DNA from: Azohydromonas caseinilytica
Lineage (GTDB): Bacteria > Pseudomonadota > Gammaproteobacteria > Burkholderiales > Burkholderiaceae_C
NCBI RefSeq assembly: GCF_012927045.1
Contig: NZ_JABBFW010000004.1
Span: forward strand, 186,001 to 250,000
Reading direction: 5' to 3'
DNA length: 64,000 nt
Numbering within the stretch: position 1 is the stretch's first letter; every line of letters starts with the position of its first letter. Positions 1 to 8,357 of the stretch are shown here, piece by piece. The notes below the pieces were generated by a model, which was given only the letters and a program-made list of their open reading frames with translations, was not told the DNA's origin and searched no databases. The translations under genes were made by a program, and so were the position numbers.

Positions 1-139
1 GGCGGCTGATCCCGGGCGCGGCGCGGCGCGTGGCGGCCGGTGGCCCGGCGCGCCGCGGAGTAGGCCGCAATCTTGCCGTTGCCTGCTTTGCCGCCCGGCA
101 CGGCAGAATGCAGTGCAACACGCCAAGCAAGCGCCCGAC

Positions 140-535
140 ATGACCGAAAACGATCCCTCGCAGGCCCTGCTGGCCGCGCTGAGCCCACCGCTGGACGCCC
201 AGGCCCTGCAGCGGCTCAACGAACTCGATCCCGGCGGTCGCCATGGCCTGCTGCCCAAGGTGCTGCGGACCTTCGACAGCTCCTCGCGGCGGCTGCTGGA
301 GCAGCTGGTGGCCGCGCGCGCCGCGGGCGACCTGGACGGGCAGCGCATGGTGGCGCATACGCTGAAGTCCTCCTCGATGAGCGTGGGCGCGCTGCGGCTG
401 TCGCAGCTGTGCGCCGACGCCGAGCAGCGCCTGCGCGAGCAGCGCACCGAGGGCCTGCCGGCGCTGCTCGACGACCTGGAATCCGAGTGCCGGCAGCTGC
501 TGAACACCTTGCAGCCGCTGCTGCCTGACGCCTGA
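140..535 (+). CDS. Histidine phosphotransfer (Hpt) domain protein
   Basis: A 131-residue single-domain protein, all predicted helix, carrying the Hpt signature AHTLKSSS with the phospho-accepting histidine at residue 73. Hpt proteins relay phosphate between a hybrid histidine kinase and a receiver domain. The next gene starts four bases after the stop and begins with a receiver domain, so the two probably form one relay that ends in cyclic-di-GMP turnover. No kinase is visible in the window; it may lie upstream or elsewhere. I chose the ATG at 140; an in-frame GTG at 113 would add nine residues. Neither has a clear Shine-Dalgarno sequence. Family assignment is firm, partner assignment is inference. 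Confidence 0.85.
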   Translation: MTENDPSQALLAALSPPLDAQALQRLNELDPGGRHGLLPKVLRTFDSSSRRLLEQLVAARAAGDLDGQRMVAHTLKSSSMSVGALRLSQLCADAEQRLREQRTEGLPALLDDLESECRQLLNTLQPLLPDA

Positions 536-539
536 GCCG

Positions 540-2777
540 ATGAGCCTGCCGCTGCCGCTGGACGCGGACGAAGGCCCTGAGCAGCCCCGGGTGCTGCTGG
601 TGGACGACGACAAGGTGCAGCTCATGCTCACCGGCGCGGCACTGCGCCAGCGCGGCTTTGCCGTGACCGAGGCCGACGGCGGCGCCGCGGCGCTGCGCAT
701 GCTGACCGAGGTGCCGTTCGACATCGTGGTGCTGGACGCGCTGATGCCCGACATCGACGGTTTCGAGACCTGCCACCGGCTGCGCGCCATCCCGGGCTTC
801 GAGCACATGCCCGTGCTCATGCTCACCGGGCTCAACGATGATGCCTCCATCAGCCGCGCCTACCAGGCCGGCGCCACTGACTTCTACGTCAAGAGCGGGC
901 AATGGAGCCTGCTGGCCGGGCGGCTGCAGTACCTGCTGCGCAGCGCCCGCACCCGGCGCGCGCTGGAGCGCAGCCAGGCGCGGCTGGCGCGCGCGCAGGA
1001 CATCGCCCGCATGGGCAGCTTCGACTGGAAGCACCCGGTCGAGGGCCAGCCCGGTGCGCTGCTGCTCTCGCCCGAGGGGCTGCGCGTGTTCGGCTACGCG
1101 CACGGCGACCGGCCGGGCCTGCTGCAGCTGCTGCGCCTGGCCCAGCGCGCCGACCGGGCCGGGCTGCTGCGGCTGCTGCGCGACGTGACGGCGCACGGCA
1201 AGGTGCTGACCACCGACGTGTCGGTGACGCTGCCCGACGGGCGCCCGCGCGTGCTGCACATCGAGGCCGAGCCGGAGTTCAACGAGCATGGCGTGTCCAC
1301 GGGCTATACCGGCATCGTCCAGGACGTGACGGACCGCCGCCAGGCCGAGGACAAGATCCGCCATCTCGCCAATTTCGACGCGCTCACCGGGCTGCCCAAC
1401 CGGCGCCAGCTGCTGTGGCGGGCCGACCGGGCCATCGAGCACGGCCGCCGCCTGGGGCACGCGGCGGCGCTGCTGCTCATCGACCTGGACCGCTTCAAGG
1501 TCATCAACGACACCCTGGGCCATGCCGCCGGCGACGAGCTGCTGGTGGAAGTGGGCCGCCGCCTGAAGGCCTGCGTGCGCCATTGCGACACCGTGCAGGA
1601 AGGCACGCTGGAGGCCGTGGGCTCGCGCTCGCACCGCTCGCTGGAGGCCGTGGGGCGGCTGGGCGGCGACGAGTTCATCGCGCTGCTGCCGGAGGTGCTC
1701 GACGAGAGCGACGCGCAGCGCGTGGCCGACCGCATCCTGGAGGTGATGCGCGAGCCCATCTTCGTCGGCGGCCAGGAGTGCTTCGTCACCGCCAGCGTGG
1801 GCATCGCCATGTACCCGCGCGACGGCGCCACGGTGGCCGACCTGATGCGCAACTCCGACGTGGCGATGTACGCGGTCAAGGCGCAGGGGCGCAACGCCGC
1901 GTCGAGCTACAGCCCCATGCTGGCCGGGCGCGGGCGCGAGAAGCTGGAGCTGGAGAGCGCGCTGCACAAGGCCATTGAGCGCGACGAGCTGGTGATGTAC
2001 TACCAGCCCAAGGTGGACGTGCGCAACGCGGCCATGGTGGGCGTGGAGGCGCTCATGCGCTGGCAGCGCGGGCGCACGCTGGTGTCGCCGGCGGAGTTCA
2101 TTCCGCTGGCCGAGGAAACCGGGCTGATCGTGCCGATGTCCGAATGGGCGCTGCACGAGGCGGCGCGCCAGGCCAAGCGCTGGGAGCTGAGCTTCGGCTT
2201 CAGCGACGCCATCGCCGTGAACCTGCCCAACCGGCTGTTCGAGCGCTCCGACCTGGTGCAGCACATCGAGCGCGCGGTGGCCGAGTTCGGTGTCAAGACC
2301 GACGCCATCCAGCTGGAGATCACCGAGACCGGGCTGATGAAGGACCTGCAGGAGGTGATTCCCTCGCTGCACCGCCTCAACGAGATCGGCGTGCAGATCG
2401 CCATCGACGATTTCGGCACCGGCTATTCCTCGCTGGCCTACCTGACGACGCTGCCGATCTCGGAGCTCAAGATCGACCGCAGCTTCGTGCGTGACCTGGG
2501 CATCACGCCGCAGAGCTCGGCGGTGGTGACGGCCATCATCGCGCTGGCGCGCACGCTCAAGCTGCGCGTGGTGGCCGAAGGGGTGGAGACGCTGCGCCAG
2601 ATGGAGGTGCTCAACCGGCTGGGCTGCAGCATCATGCAGGGCTACCTGTTCAGCCGTCCCTGCCTGGCCAGCGAGCTGGAGCGCTGGCTGCAGCAGATCG
2701 TGCTGCCGCGCAAGGCGGCGTGGATGGGCGTGGCGGGCAACGCCGCCGCGTCCTCGCCGCACGCCGCGGCGGGCTGA
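540..2777 (+). CDS. Response regulator with PAS-like, GGDEF and EAL domains
   Basis: A 745-residue cytoplasmic protein. An N-terminal receiver domain (about 18-135) has the acidic pocket LLVDDDK and the phospho-acceptor aspartate in VVLDALMPD. A PAS-like segment follows (about 155-270), then GGDEF (about 280-455) and EAL (about 470-725). The GGDEF and EAL motifs are intact (RLGGDEF; GVEALMRW; DDFGTGYSS), so both diguanylate cyclase and c-di-GMP phosphodiesterase activity are possible. The preceding Hpt gene is its likely phosphodonor. Oddity: about 20 extra residues containing a duplicated LEAVG sit directly before RLGGDEF, encoded by a 16-bp direct repeat at 1606-1621 and 1639-1654. Which activity dominates cannot be told from sequence. 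Confidence 0.93.
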   Translation: MSLPLPLDADEGPEQPRVLLVDDDKVQLMLTGAALRQRGFAVTEADGGAAALRMLTEVPFDIVVLDALMPDIDGFETCHRLRAIPGFEHMPVLMLTGLNDDASISRAYQAGATDFYVKSGQWSLLAGRLQYLLRSARTRRALERSQARLARAQDIARMGSFDWKHPVEGQPGALLLSPEGLRVFGYAHGDRPGLLQLLRLAQRADRAGLLRLLRDVTAHGKVLTTDVSVTLPDGRPRVLHIEAEPEFNEHGVSTGYTGIVQDVTDRRQAEDKIRHLANFDALTGLPNRRQLLWRADRAIEHGRRLGHAAALLLIDLDRFKVINDTLGHAAGDELLVEVGRRLKACVRHCDTVQEGTLEAVGSRSHRSLEAVGRLGGDEFIALLPEVLDESDAQRVADRILEVMREPIFVGGQECFVTASVGIAMYPRDGATVADLMRNSDVAMYAVKAQGRNAASSYSPMLAGRGREKLELESALHKAIERDELVMYYQPKVDVRNAAMVGVEALMRWQRGRTLVSPAEFIPLAEETGLIVPMSEWALHEAARQAKRWELSFGFSDAIAVNLPNRLFERSDLVQHIERAVAEFGVKTDAIQLEITETGLMKDLQEVIPSLHRLNEIGVQIAIDDFGTGYSSLAYLTTLPISELKIDRSFVRDLGITPQSSAVVTAIIALARTLKLRVVAEGVETLRQMEVLNRLGCSIMQGYLFSRPCLASELERWLQQIVLPRKAAWMGVAGNAAASSPHAAAG

Positions 2778-2793
2778 GCGCGGCCTTCAAGGA

Positions 2794-2820
2794 CCCGCCG
2801 CGACAGGCAAGCGCGGCGGG
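2794..2820 (+). terminator. GC-rich hairpin after the GGDEF-EAL gene
   Basis: A perfect 9-bp stem (CCCGCCGCG, loop of nine, CGCGGCGGG) begins 17 bases after the stop codon. There is no T-run after it, so it may only stabilise or attenuate the transcript. Its position between the GGDEF-EAL gene and the convergent small ORF fits a terminator. Confidence 0.4.
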
Positions 2821-2868
2821 CCTGCCGGGCCGGCGGACGGCCCGGCGGCGAGGCTCAACGCGGATGGG

Positions 2869-3006
2869 TCATGTGAAGCCTCTCCACAGAAAGTGCACGA
2901 CCGGCATCAGCATCACCGCCAGGTACAGCCACAACACGATCCCCACGGCGGGGTCGTCGTGAGCGCGCCGCCGTGCCGGGCGTACGTCTTGAGCTGGGTG
3001 TCTCAT
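2869..3006 (-). CDS. Small single-span membrane protein, 45 residues
   Basis: An ORF of 45 codons too short for usual gene calling. The ATG (3006-3004) is preceded by a strong ribosome-binding site, AAAGGGAGA, at normal spacing. The first 20 residues are basic and polar (about seven Arg/His), followed by one hydrophobic helix (about residues 20-40, AVGIVLWLYLAVML and onward) and a short WRGFT tail. This is the pattern of a small inner-membrane peptide. The gene has its own leader and faces the convergent GGDEF-EAL gene; upstream is a roughly 300-bp region shared divergently with the FMN reductase. I do not recognise a family. That it is translated is inference from RBS, length and hydrophobic segment. 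Confidence 0.6.
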   Translation of the reverse strand: MRHPAQDVRPARRRAHDDPAVGIVLWLYLAVMLMPVVHFLWRGFT

Positions 3007-3279
3007 GCTTCTCCCTTTACCGCCTTGTGGTGCGGCGGTCCAAACCATCGTGGCATGACCAAGCCAGGCCGGAACACGGCATTGGTCCGGAGCCCGTGAC
3101 GAAGGGAGGGTTCAGACGGGGCGGGGCAGGGGATTCGCGGGGGCAGAGGCGGTTCACCCCTTGACGCAATCCGGGGTGCCCGGCCGGCGGAAAGAGGTGT
3201 CCTCGAACAAGGCTGGTGTCGCGGCGGCCGGAACACGGGTACTTACGCCATGGGACCGCGCGTTGCTGCATTGCGGTAT

Positions 3280-3295
3280 CGGGAATCGTTTCCCG
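3280..3295. promoter_or_regulatory. Inverted repeat upstream of FMN reductase gene
   Basis: CGGGAA-TCGT-TTCCCG, a perfect 6-bp inverted repeat, lies 20 bases before the ATG of the FMN reductase gene, next to its Shine-Dalgarno sequence (GAAGGAG). It could be an operator or a leader hairpin affecting translation. No regulator gene adjoins it. The rest of 3007-3315 shows no other clear signal. Confidence 0.3.
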
Positions 3296-3315
3296 TACCT
3301 CCGAAGGAGTCGCGC

Positions 3316-3948
3316 ATGGACCAACGTCCGAAGATCCTGGCGTTTGCCGGCAGCGCCCGGCAGCAGTCGCTGAACAGGAAGCTGGTGCAGGTGGCGGCCC
3401 AAGGGGCACGCCAAGCCGGCGCCGAGGTGACGCTCATCGATCTCAAGGACTACCCGCTGCCCATCTACGACGGCGACATCGAGGCCGCAGGATTCCCCGA
3501 CAACGTGCGGCGGCTGCGCGAGCTGCTGCTGGGTCACCAGGGCTTTCTCATCGCCTCGCCCGAGTACAACGGCTCGGTGTCGCCGCTGCTCAAGAACGTC
3601 ATCGACTGGTGCTCCCGCCCCGTGGACGGCCAGGACGGACTGGCGCCCTACCGCAACAAGGTCGTCGTGCTCATGAGCGCCTCGCCCGGCGGCTTTGGCG
3701 GATTGCGCGCGCTGCCGCACCTGCGCACCGTGCTGTCGGGCATCGGGGCGATCGTGCTGCCCGACCAGGTGGCGGTGCCCAAGGCGCACGAGGCCTTTGC
3801 ACCGGAAGGCGGCATGGTCAACGACAAGCAGCGCGCCACGATCGAGGCACTGGGCGTGACGCTGGCGTCCACGCTGTCGAAGCTGCACGGTCAACCGCTG
3901 CTGGACCAGACTCCGGAGCGGCGGCACGACCTCTCGCGCATCGGTTAG
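3316..3948 (+). CDS. NADPH-dependent FMN reductase family flavoprotein
   Basis: A 210-residue flavodoxin-fold protein of the NADPH-dependent FMN reductase family (ChrR/YieF-like quinone or metal reductases). It shows the flavin phosphate-binding loop GSARQQSLNRKL near residue 13 and the second flavin motif SPEYNGSVSPLLKNVIDW around residue 80. These enzymes reduce FMN, quinones or chromate with NAD(P)H. The start at 3316 is chosen because GAAGGAG precedes it; the frame is open further upstream but without support. The flavin hydroxylase MobA lies 58 bases downstream on the same strand. That enzyme carries its own NADPH site, so this reductase is not required as its partner; co-transcription is plausible but unproven. 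Confidence 0.85.
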   Translation: MDQRPKILAFAGSARQQSLNRKLVQVAAQGARQAGAEVTLIDLKDYPLPIYDGDIEAAGFPDNVRRLRELLLGHQGFLIASPEYNGSVSPLLKNVIDWCSRPVDGQDGLAPYRNKVVVLMSASPGGFGGLRALPHLRTVLSGIGAIVLPDQVAVPKAHEAFAPEGGMVNDKQRATIEALGVTLASTLSKLHGQPLLDQTPERRHDLSRIG

Positions 3949-4006
3949 TGCGCCCCTCGCCCAGCGCTGCGCCAGCGTGGTCGGTACGCCCAGCAAAGGA
4001 GACGAC

Positions 4007-5884
4007 ATGCAGTTCTACCTGAATGGCTACGTGCCCGGCGATCCTGACATTCACAAGGAAAAGCTTCCTGACGCCGTCGATGTGCTCGTCATCGGCAGCG
4101 GACCCGCCGGGGCAGTGCTGGCCGCACAGCTGTCGAATTTCCCCAGCATCAGCACACGGCTGATCGAGCGTCGCGATGGCCCGCTCCAGGTCGGTCAGGC
4201 GGACGGCGTCGCATGCCGCACGGTTGAAATGTTCGAGGCCTTTGGTTTGGCGCACAAGCTTGTTCGCGAGGCCTATTGGGTCAACGAGACCGTGTTCTGG
4301 CGTCCATCGAAGCAGGACCGCACGCGGATCGAGCGCACCGGCCGCGTCCAGGACACCGAGGACGGCCTGTCGGAGTTCCCGCACCTCATCGTCAACCAGG
4401 CCCGCCTGCAGCAGTACCTGCTCGACTACATGCGCATGTCGCCGACGCGGCTTGAGGCCAACTACGGCCTGGAATTCGTCACCCTGGAGGTCGAGCCCGC
4501 GGGTGAGTATCCGGTCGTGGTCACGCTGCGCGACGTGGCCAGGGGTTCGCAGACCACCGTCCGCGCCAAGTACGTCGTCGGCTGCGATGGTGCGCGCAGC
4601 CTGGTGCGGGATTCGATCGGGGCCGTGCCGCGCGGCGACTTCGCCAACCACGCCTGGGGCGTCGTGGACATGCTGGCCGTCACCGACTTTCCGGACATCC
4701 GGCTCAAGGCCGCGATCCAGTCCGGGGACGAAGGCAACATCCTGCTCATTCCGCGCGAAGGCGGCTACATGGTGCGGCTCTACGTGGACCTCGGGGACAT
4801 CGACCCGAACCATCGCGAAGCCTTCCGGGACACCACGCAGGAGAAGGTCATCGAGGTCGCCCGGCGTGTGCTGCACCCGTACACGCTCGACGTGAAGAGC
4901 GTGGTGTGGTTCTCGGTGTACCAGGTCGGCCAGCGCGTGACCGACCGGTTCGACGATGTCCCCGTGGACCAGGTCGGAACTCGCCTGCCGCGCGTCTTCA
5001 TCGCAGGCGACGCCTGCCACACGCACAGCGCGAAAGCCGGCCAGGGCATGAACGTCTCGATGCAGGACACGTTCAACCTCGGCTGGAAACTCGCCGCCGT
5101 CCTTGACGGCCGTGCCAGGCCCGAGTTGCTGCGCACCTACTCCGTCGAGCGCCATGCGATCGCACAGGAGCTCATCGACTTCGACAAGGAGTGGTCCAAG
5201 ATCATGGCGTCGGCGCCGAAGGACCCGGAGCGACCGGAGCTCGGCGGTGTCGATCCGCAGGAGCTGCAGGCGTACTTCGTGAAGTCGGGCCGCTACACGG
5301 CTGGCGTGGCAACGCGCTATACGCCGACGACGGCGCTCACAGCGCAGGCCACCCACCAGCACCTCGCCAAGGGATTCACCATCGGCATGCGTTTCCACTC
5401 GGCGCCCGTTGTCCGCCTGGCCGACGCCAAGCCGATGCACCTGGGCCACGTCGCGCGGGCCGATGGTGCCTGGCGCATCTACGCGTTCGCCGATGCCAAC
5501 GGCGAGCGGCTGCGCGAGCTCGCCACCTTCCTGGCGGAATCGCCGAATTCGCCCATTCGTCGCTTCACCCCGGCGGGGGCCGACATCGACAGCGTCATCG
5601 ACGTGCGCGCGGTCTTCCAGCAGTCGCACCGCGACCTCAGGGTCGAGGAGCTGCCGAGCATCCTGCTTCCGCGCAAGGGATGCTTCGGTCTCATCGACTA
5701 CGAGAAGGCCTATTGCCCCGACCTGAAGGAAGGCCCCGACATCTTCGATCTGCGCTGCATCGACCGCGCGCACGGGGCGATGGTCGTGGTCCGTCCTGAC
5801 CAGTACGTTTCCAACATCCTGCCGCTGGACGCGCATGACGAGCTCGCCGCGTTCTTCGGCCAATTTCTGGTTGATCGTCGATAG
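4007..5884 (+). CDS. mobA: 3-hydroxybenzoate 4-monooxygenase (MobA-like flavin hydroxylase)
   Basis: A 625-residue class A FAD monooxygenase. It has the dinucleotide-binding GSGPAG at residues 30-35, the DG-type segment YVVGCDGARS near 200, the ribose-binding AGDACHTHSAKAGQGMN near 335, and a C-terminal thioredoxin-like domain typical of the phenol/3-hydroxybenzoate hydroxylase branch. Start MQFYLNGY and overall pattern match the Comamonas 3-hydroxybenzoate 4-hydroxylase as I remember it (about 639 residues), which makes protocatechuate. The start at 4007 follows AAAGGAG. Ring-cleavage genes are not in the window, so substrate identity rests on similarity; a phenol or other hydroxybenzoate substrate remains possible. 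Confidence 0.78.
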   Translation: MQFYLNGYVPGDPDIHKEKLPDAVDVLVIGSGPAGAVLAAQLSNFPSISTRLIERRDGPLQVGQADGVACRTVEMFEAFGLAHKLVREAYWVNETVFWRPSKQDRTRIERTGRVQDTEDGLSEFPHLIVNQARLQQYLLDYMRMSPTRLEANYGLEFVTLEVEPAGEYPVVVTLRDVARGSQTTVRAKYVVGCDGARSLVRDSIGAVPRGDFANHAWGVVDMLAVTDFPDIRLKAAIQSGDEGNILLIPREGGYMVRLYVDLGDIDPNHREAFRDTTQEKVIEVARRVLHPYTLDVKSVVWFSVYQVGQRVTDRFDDVPVDQVGTRLPRVFIAGDACHTHSAKAGQGMNVSMQDTFNLGWKLAAVLDGRARPELLRTYSVERHAIAQELIDFDKEWSKIMASAPKDPERPELGGVDPQELQAYFVKSGRYTAGVATRYTPTTALTAQATHQHLAKGFTIGMRFHSAPVVRLADAKPMHLGHVARADGAWRIYAFADANGERLRELATFLAESPNSPIRRFTPAGADIDSVIDVRAVFQQSHRDLRVEELPSILLPRKGCFGLIDYEKAYCPDLKEGPDIFDLRCIDRAHGAMVVVRPDQYVSNILPLDAHDELAAFFGQFLVDRR

Positions 5885-5952
5885 AGCGCCACTGGCCGGG
5901 CATCGGAACGGGCCACTGTGCGGCAGCGCAGCGTCGCGAAGGCGTCATGGGC

Positions 5953-7266
5953 TCAATGGGAAGCCCGCGGGATGTCGGCGTCGCCGAACACCAGGGTGGC
6001 CCGGGCCTCGGCCGGGATGGGCGGCAGCTGCGCCGCCCAATCCTGCCAGGCTTGGCGCATCGCGGCCAGGCGTTCGGGCTCGCGCCGGGCCTGGTTGGCG
6101 CGCTCGCGCTCGTCCAGGGCCAGGTCGAACAGGTACTCGTGGCCGTCCATGGCGAGGTATTTCCAGGCACCGTCGCGCAGCGCCGCCTGCTGGCGGTGCA
6201 GCATGCGCCAGTACAGGCGCCGCCGCGGGTTCCAGGCCGGATCGGCGAACAGCGGCAGCAGGCTGATGCCATCCAGCGGGTACTCGGGATGCGGCGCCAC
6301 GCCGGCGGCTTCGAGCATGGTGGGGCACCAGTCCATGGTCATCGCGGGGGTGGCGCTGGTGCTGCCCGGTGCGATGCGTGCGGGCCAGCGCGCGATCAGC
6401 GGCACGCGGATGCCGCCTTCGAGCAGGTCCATCTTCTGGCCCACGAAGGGCCAGTTGTCCGAAAAGCGCTCGCCGCCGTTGTCGCTGGTGAAGACCACCA
6501 GCGTGTCCTCGGCCACGCCCTTGGCCTCCAGCGCCGCCAGCACCCGGCCGATGCCTTCGTCCATCTGCTGGATCATGCGGCGGTAGGTGGCGAGCGAGCC
6601 GCCGTCCACGTGGTTGATGCGCCCGCCGATGCGCTGCGACTCGGCATGGTCCTCGCGCGTCTCCCAAGGCCAGTGCGGCGCGGTGTAGTGCAGGCTCAGC
6701 AAAAAGGGCTGCTCTTCGGGCATGTCCTCGATGAAGCGCACCGCGCGGTCGCTGAGCGCGTCGGTGAGGTAGCCGTGGTCCTCGGCCGGCGTTTCGCCTT
6801 CCCACAGGTCGCGCTTGCCGATGCTGTCGGTGTAGTTGAAGTAATCGACGCCGCCCGACAACGGGCCGAAGAACTCCTGGTAGCCGCTCTTGAGCGGGCC
6901 GAAGTGCGGCGGGTAGCCCAGGTGCCACTTGCCCACCAGCGCGGTGCGGTAGCCCGCGTCGCGCAGCAGCGAGGGCAGCGTGGGGTGCTCGGGGGGCAGG
7001 CCCACGATCTTGTCGCCGCGGTAGCGCCCGGTCATGGGCTCCTCGGCCGCGCCGCGCAGCCGGTACTGCCAGCGGCCCGTGATCAATGCGAAGCGCGTGG
7101 GCGAGCACACGGGCGAATTGGAATAGCCGTGGGTGAACAGCAGGCCCTCGGCCGCCATGCGGTCCAGGTGGGGCGACACGGGTGCGCGCGCACCGGTGCA
7201 GCCCAGGTCGGCGCAGCCGAGGTCGTCGGCCAGGATGAAGACGAAGTTGGGGCGCTTGGTGGTCAT
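5953..7266 (-). CDS. Sulfatase, cysteine-type (formylglycine-dependent)
   Basis: A 437-residue alkaline-phosphatase-superfamily sulfatase that hydrolyses sulfate esters. The N-terminal metal site is FILADDLG, and the active-site consensus CSPTR has Cys54, which must be oxidised to formylglycine by an FGE or anSME enzyme not found in this window. Further conserved pieces are GKWHLGY, HYTAPHWPW and FTSDNGG. There is no signal peptide, so it should act in the cytoplasm. The start is eight bases after the stop of the upstream Bug-type binding-protein gene, forming a two-gene operon with a divergent LysR gene. Together they suggest uptake and desulfation of an organic sulfate ester; the substrate is unknown. 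Confidence 0.88.
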   Translation of the reverse strand: MTTKRPNFVFILADDLGCADLGCTGARAPVSPHLDRMAAEGLLFTHGYSNSPVCSPTRFALITGRWQYRLRGAAEEPMTGRYRGDKIVGLPPEHPTLPSLLRDAGYRTALVGKWHLGYPPHFGPLKSGYQEFFGPLSGGVDYFNYTDSIGKRDLWEGETPAEDHGYLTDALSDRAVRFIEDMPEEQPFLLSLHYTAPHWPWETREDHAESQRIGGRINHVDGGSLATYRRMIQQMDEGIGRVLAALEAKGVAEDTLVVFTSDNGGERFSDNWPFVGQKMDLLEGGIRVPLIARWPARIAPGSTSATPAMTMDWCPTMLEAAGVAPHPEYPLDGISLLPLFADPAWNPRRRLYWRMLHRQQAALRDGAWKYLAMDGHEYLFDLALDERERANQARREPERLAAMRQAWQDWAAQLPPIPAEARATLVFGDADIPRASH

Positions 7267-7274
7267 GGCGGGGT

Positions 7275-8246
7275 TCACTGGTCGGCGGTGATGCGGCGTT
7301 CCTGGATGACGCGGGCCCAGCGGGCGCGGCCTTCGCGCAAGAGGGTGGCGGTCTGCTCGGGGCCGGCGCCCACGGGTACGAGGTCCAGCGCGCGCAGCCG
7401 CTGCGCCACCGGCTCCTGCGCCAGCGCGCGCACGGTTTCCTCGTGCAGCCGCTTCACGACCGGGTCGGGCGTGCCTGCGGGCGCCATCAGCACGAAGCTG
7501 AAGTCGGTGGTGGCGCCGGCATGGCCGAGTTCGGCCACGGTGGGCACCTGGGGCGCCAGCGGCGAGCGCTTGCTGCCCGAGACGGCCAGGGCCTTGAGCT
7601 TGCCGCCGTCCACGTGCTGGGCCACCGAGGGAATGGCCACGAAACCGGCGGGGATCTGGCCGCCGAGCAAGTCCGTCACGGCCGGGGCGTTGCCGCGGTA
7701 GGGCACGTGGTTGAGTTGGCCGCCGATCAGCGAGCCCAGCGCCTCCATCGTCAGGTGGCCCGGGCTGGCATTGCCGGCGGAGCCGTAGTTCAGGCCCTTG
7801 CGGGCACGCTCGATGAAGCCCTTGAAATCCTGGATACCGCTGGACGGGTTGACCACCAGCATCTGGCTGAAGCTCGCCGTCGTGGCCACGGGGCGCAGGT
7901 CCCGCTCGGCGTCGAAGCCCATGCGCTTGCCGTAGAGCGTGGGGTTGGCGGTGAGGCTGGTGTCGATGGTCATCAGCAGCGTGTGACCGTCGGCCGGGGC
8001 GCGGGCCACCGCCTGCGCCCCGATGTTGCCGGTGGCACCGGCGCGGTTGTCCACCACCACGGTCTGCTTCAGGCCGGCGCTCAGCTGCTCGGCCACGGCG
8101 CGGGCCACCACGTCGAGCGGGCCGCCGGCGGGAAAGGGCGCGACGAGCGTGATCGGCTTCGAGGGCCAGGCCTGCGCCTGGGCCGCGCCGGCCAGCAGGC
8201 TCAGGGCCGTGGCCGCCAGCAGGCGGCGGCGCGAGAGTTGGGTCAT
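7275..8246 (-). CDS. Tripartite tricarboxylate (Bug-type) periplasmic binding protein
   Basis: A 323-residue Bug-family solute receptor. The N-terminus has a Tat-like signal (SRRRLLAATALSLL, cleavage probably after AAQAQA), followed by the family hallmarks WPSKPITLVAPFPAGGP and VDNRAGATGNIGA. Such receptors bind carboxylated or amidated small molecules for TctAB transporters or signalling; no tctAB genes are nearby, as is common for the many orphan Bug proteins of Burkholderiales. AGGAGA lies before the ATG, next to a GCACC/GGTGC hairpin in the leader. The sulfatase gene follows directly, so the ligand may be a sulfated organic acid, which is inference. Confidence 0.92.
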   Translation of the reverse strand: MTQLSRRRLLAATALSLLAGAAQAQAWPSKPITLVAPFPAGGPLDVVARAVAEQLSAGLKQTVVVDNRAGATGNIGAQAVARAPADGHTLLMTIDTSLTANPTLYGKRMGFDAERDLRPVATTASFSQMLVVNPSSGIQDFKGFIERARKGLNYGSAGNASPGHLTMEALGSLIGGQLNHVPYRGNAPAVTDLLGGQIPAGFVAIPSVAQHVDGGKLKALAVSGSKRSPLAPQVPTVAELGHAGATTDFSFVLMAPAGTPDPVVKRLHEETVRALAQEPVAQRLRALDLVPVGAGPEQTATLLREGRARWARVIQERRITADQ

Positions 8247-8357
8247 GGCTTGTCTCCTGGCACCGCGAGGTGCCTCGTGGCTTGTGCTGGCTCAAATGCT
8301 GAGCCTGCGATGTGGCCGTCACAACCCTGCGCGGGACCGAATGTATAAGCCGAACTG
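8247..8357. promoter_or_regulatory. Divergent promoter region with inverted repeats
   Basis: This 111-bp gap separates the leftward binding-protein/sulfatase operon from the rightward LysR gene. It holds a perfect inverted repeat GGCTCA-AATGC-TGAGCC (8289-8305), a candidate LysR operator, and a leader hairpin GCACC-GCGA-GGTGC (8260-8273) just before the binding-protein ribosome-binding site. LysR regulators typically bind such divergent gaps; actual binding is inference. Confidence 0.45.

Noticed and set aside
1..139. End of an upstream gene at the left edge
   Set aside because: A TGA at 7-9 could end a gene, but too little sequence remains to support any coding assignment.
216..2762. 848-codon ORF antisense to the GGDEF-EAL gene
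   Set aside because: High-GC antisense shadow: His/Arg/Gln/Ala-rich translation with no domain, fully overlapped by a gene with intact motifs.
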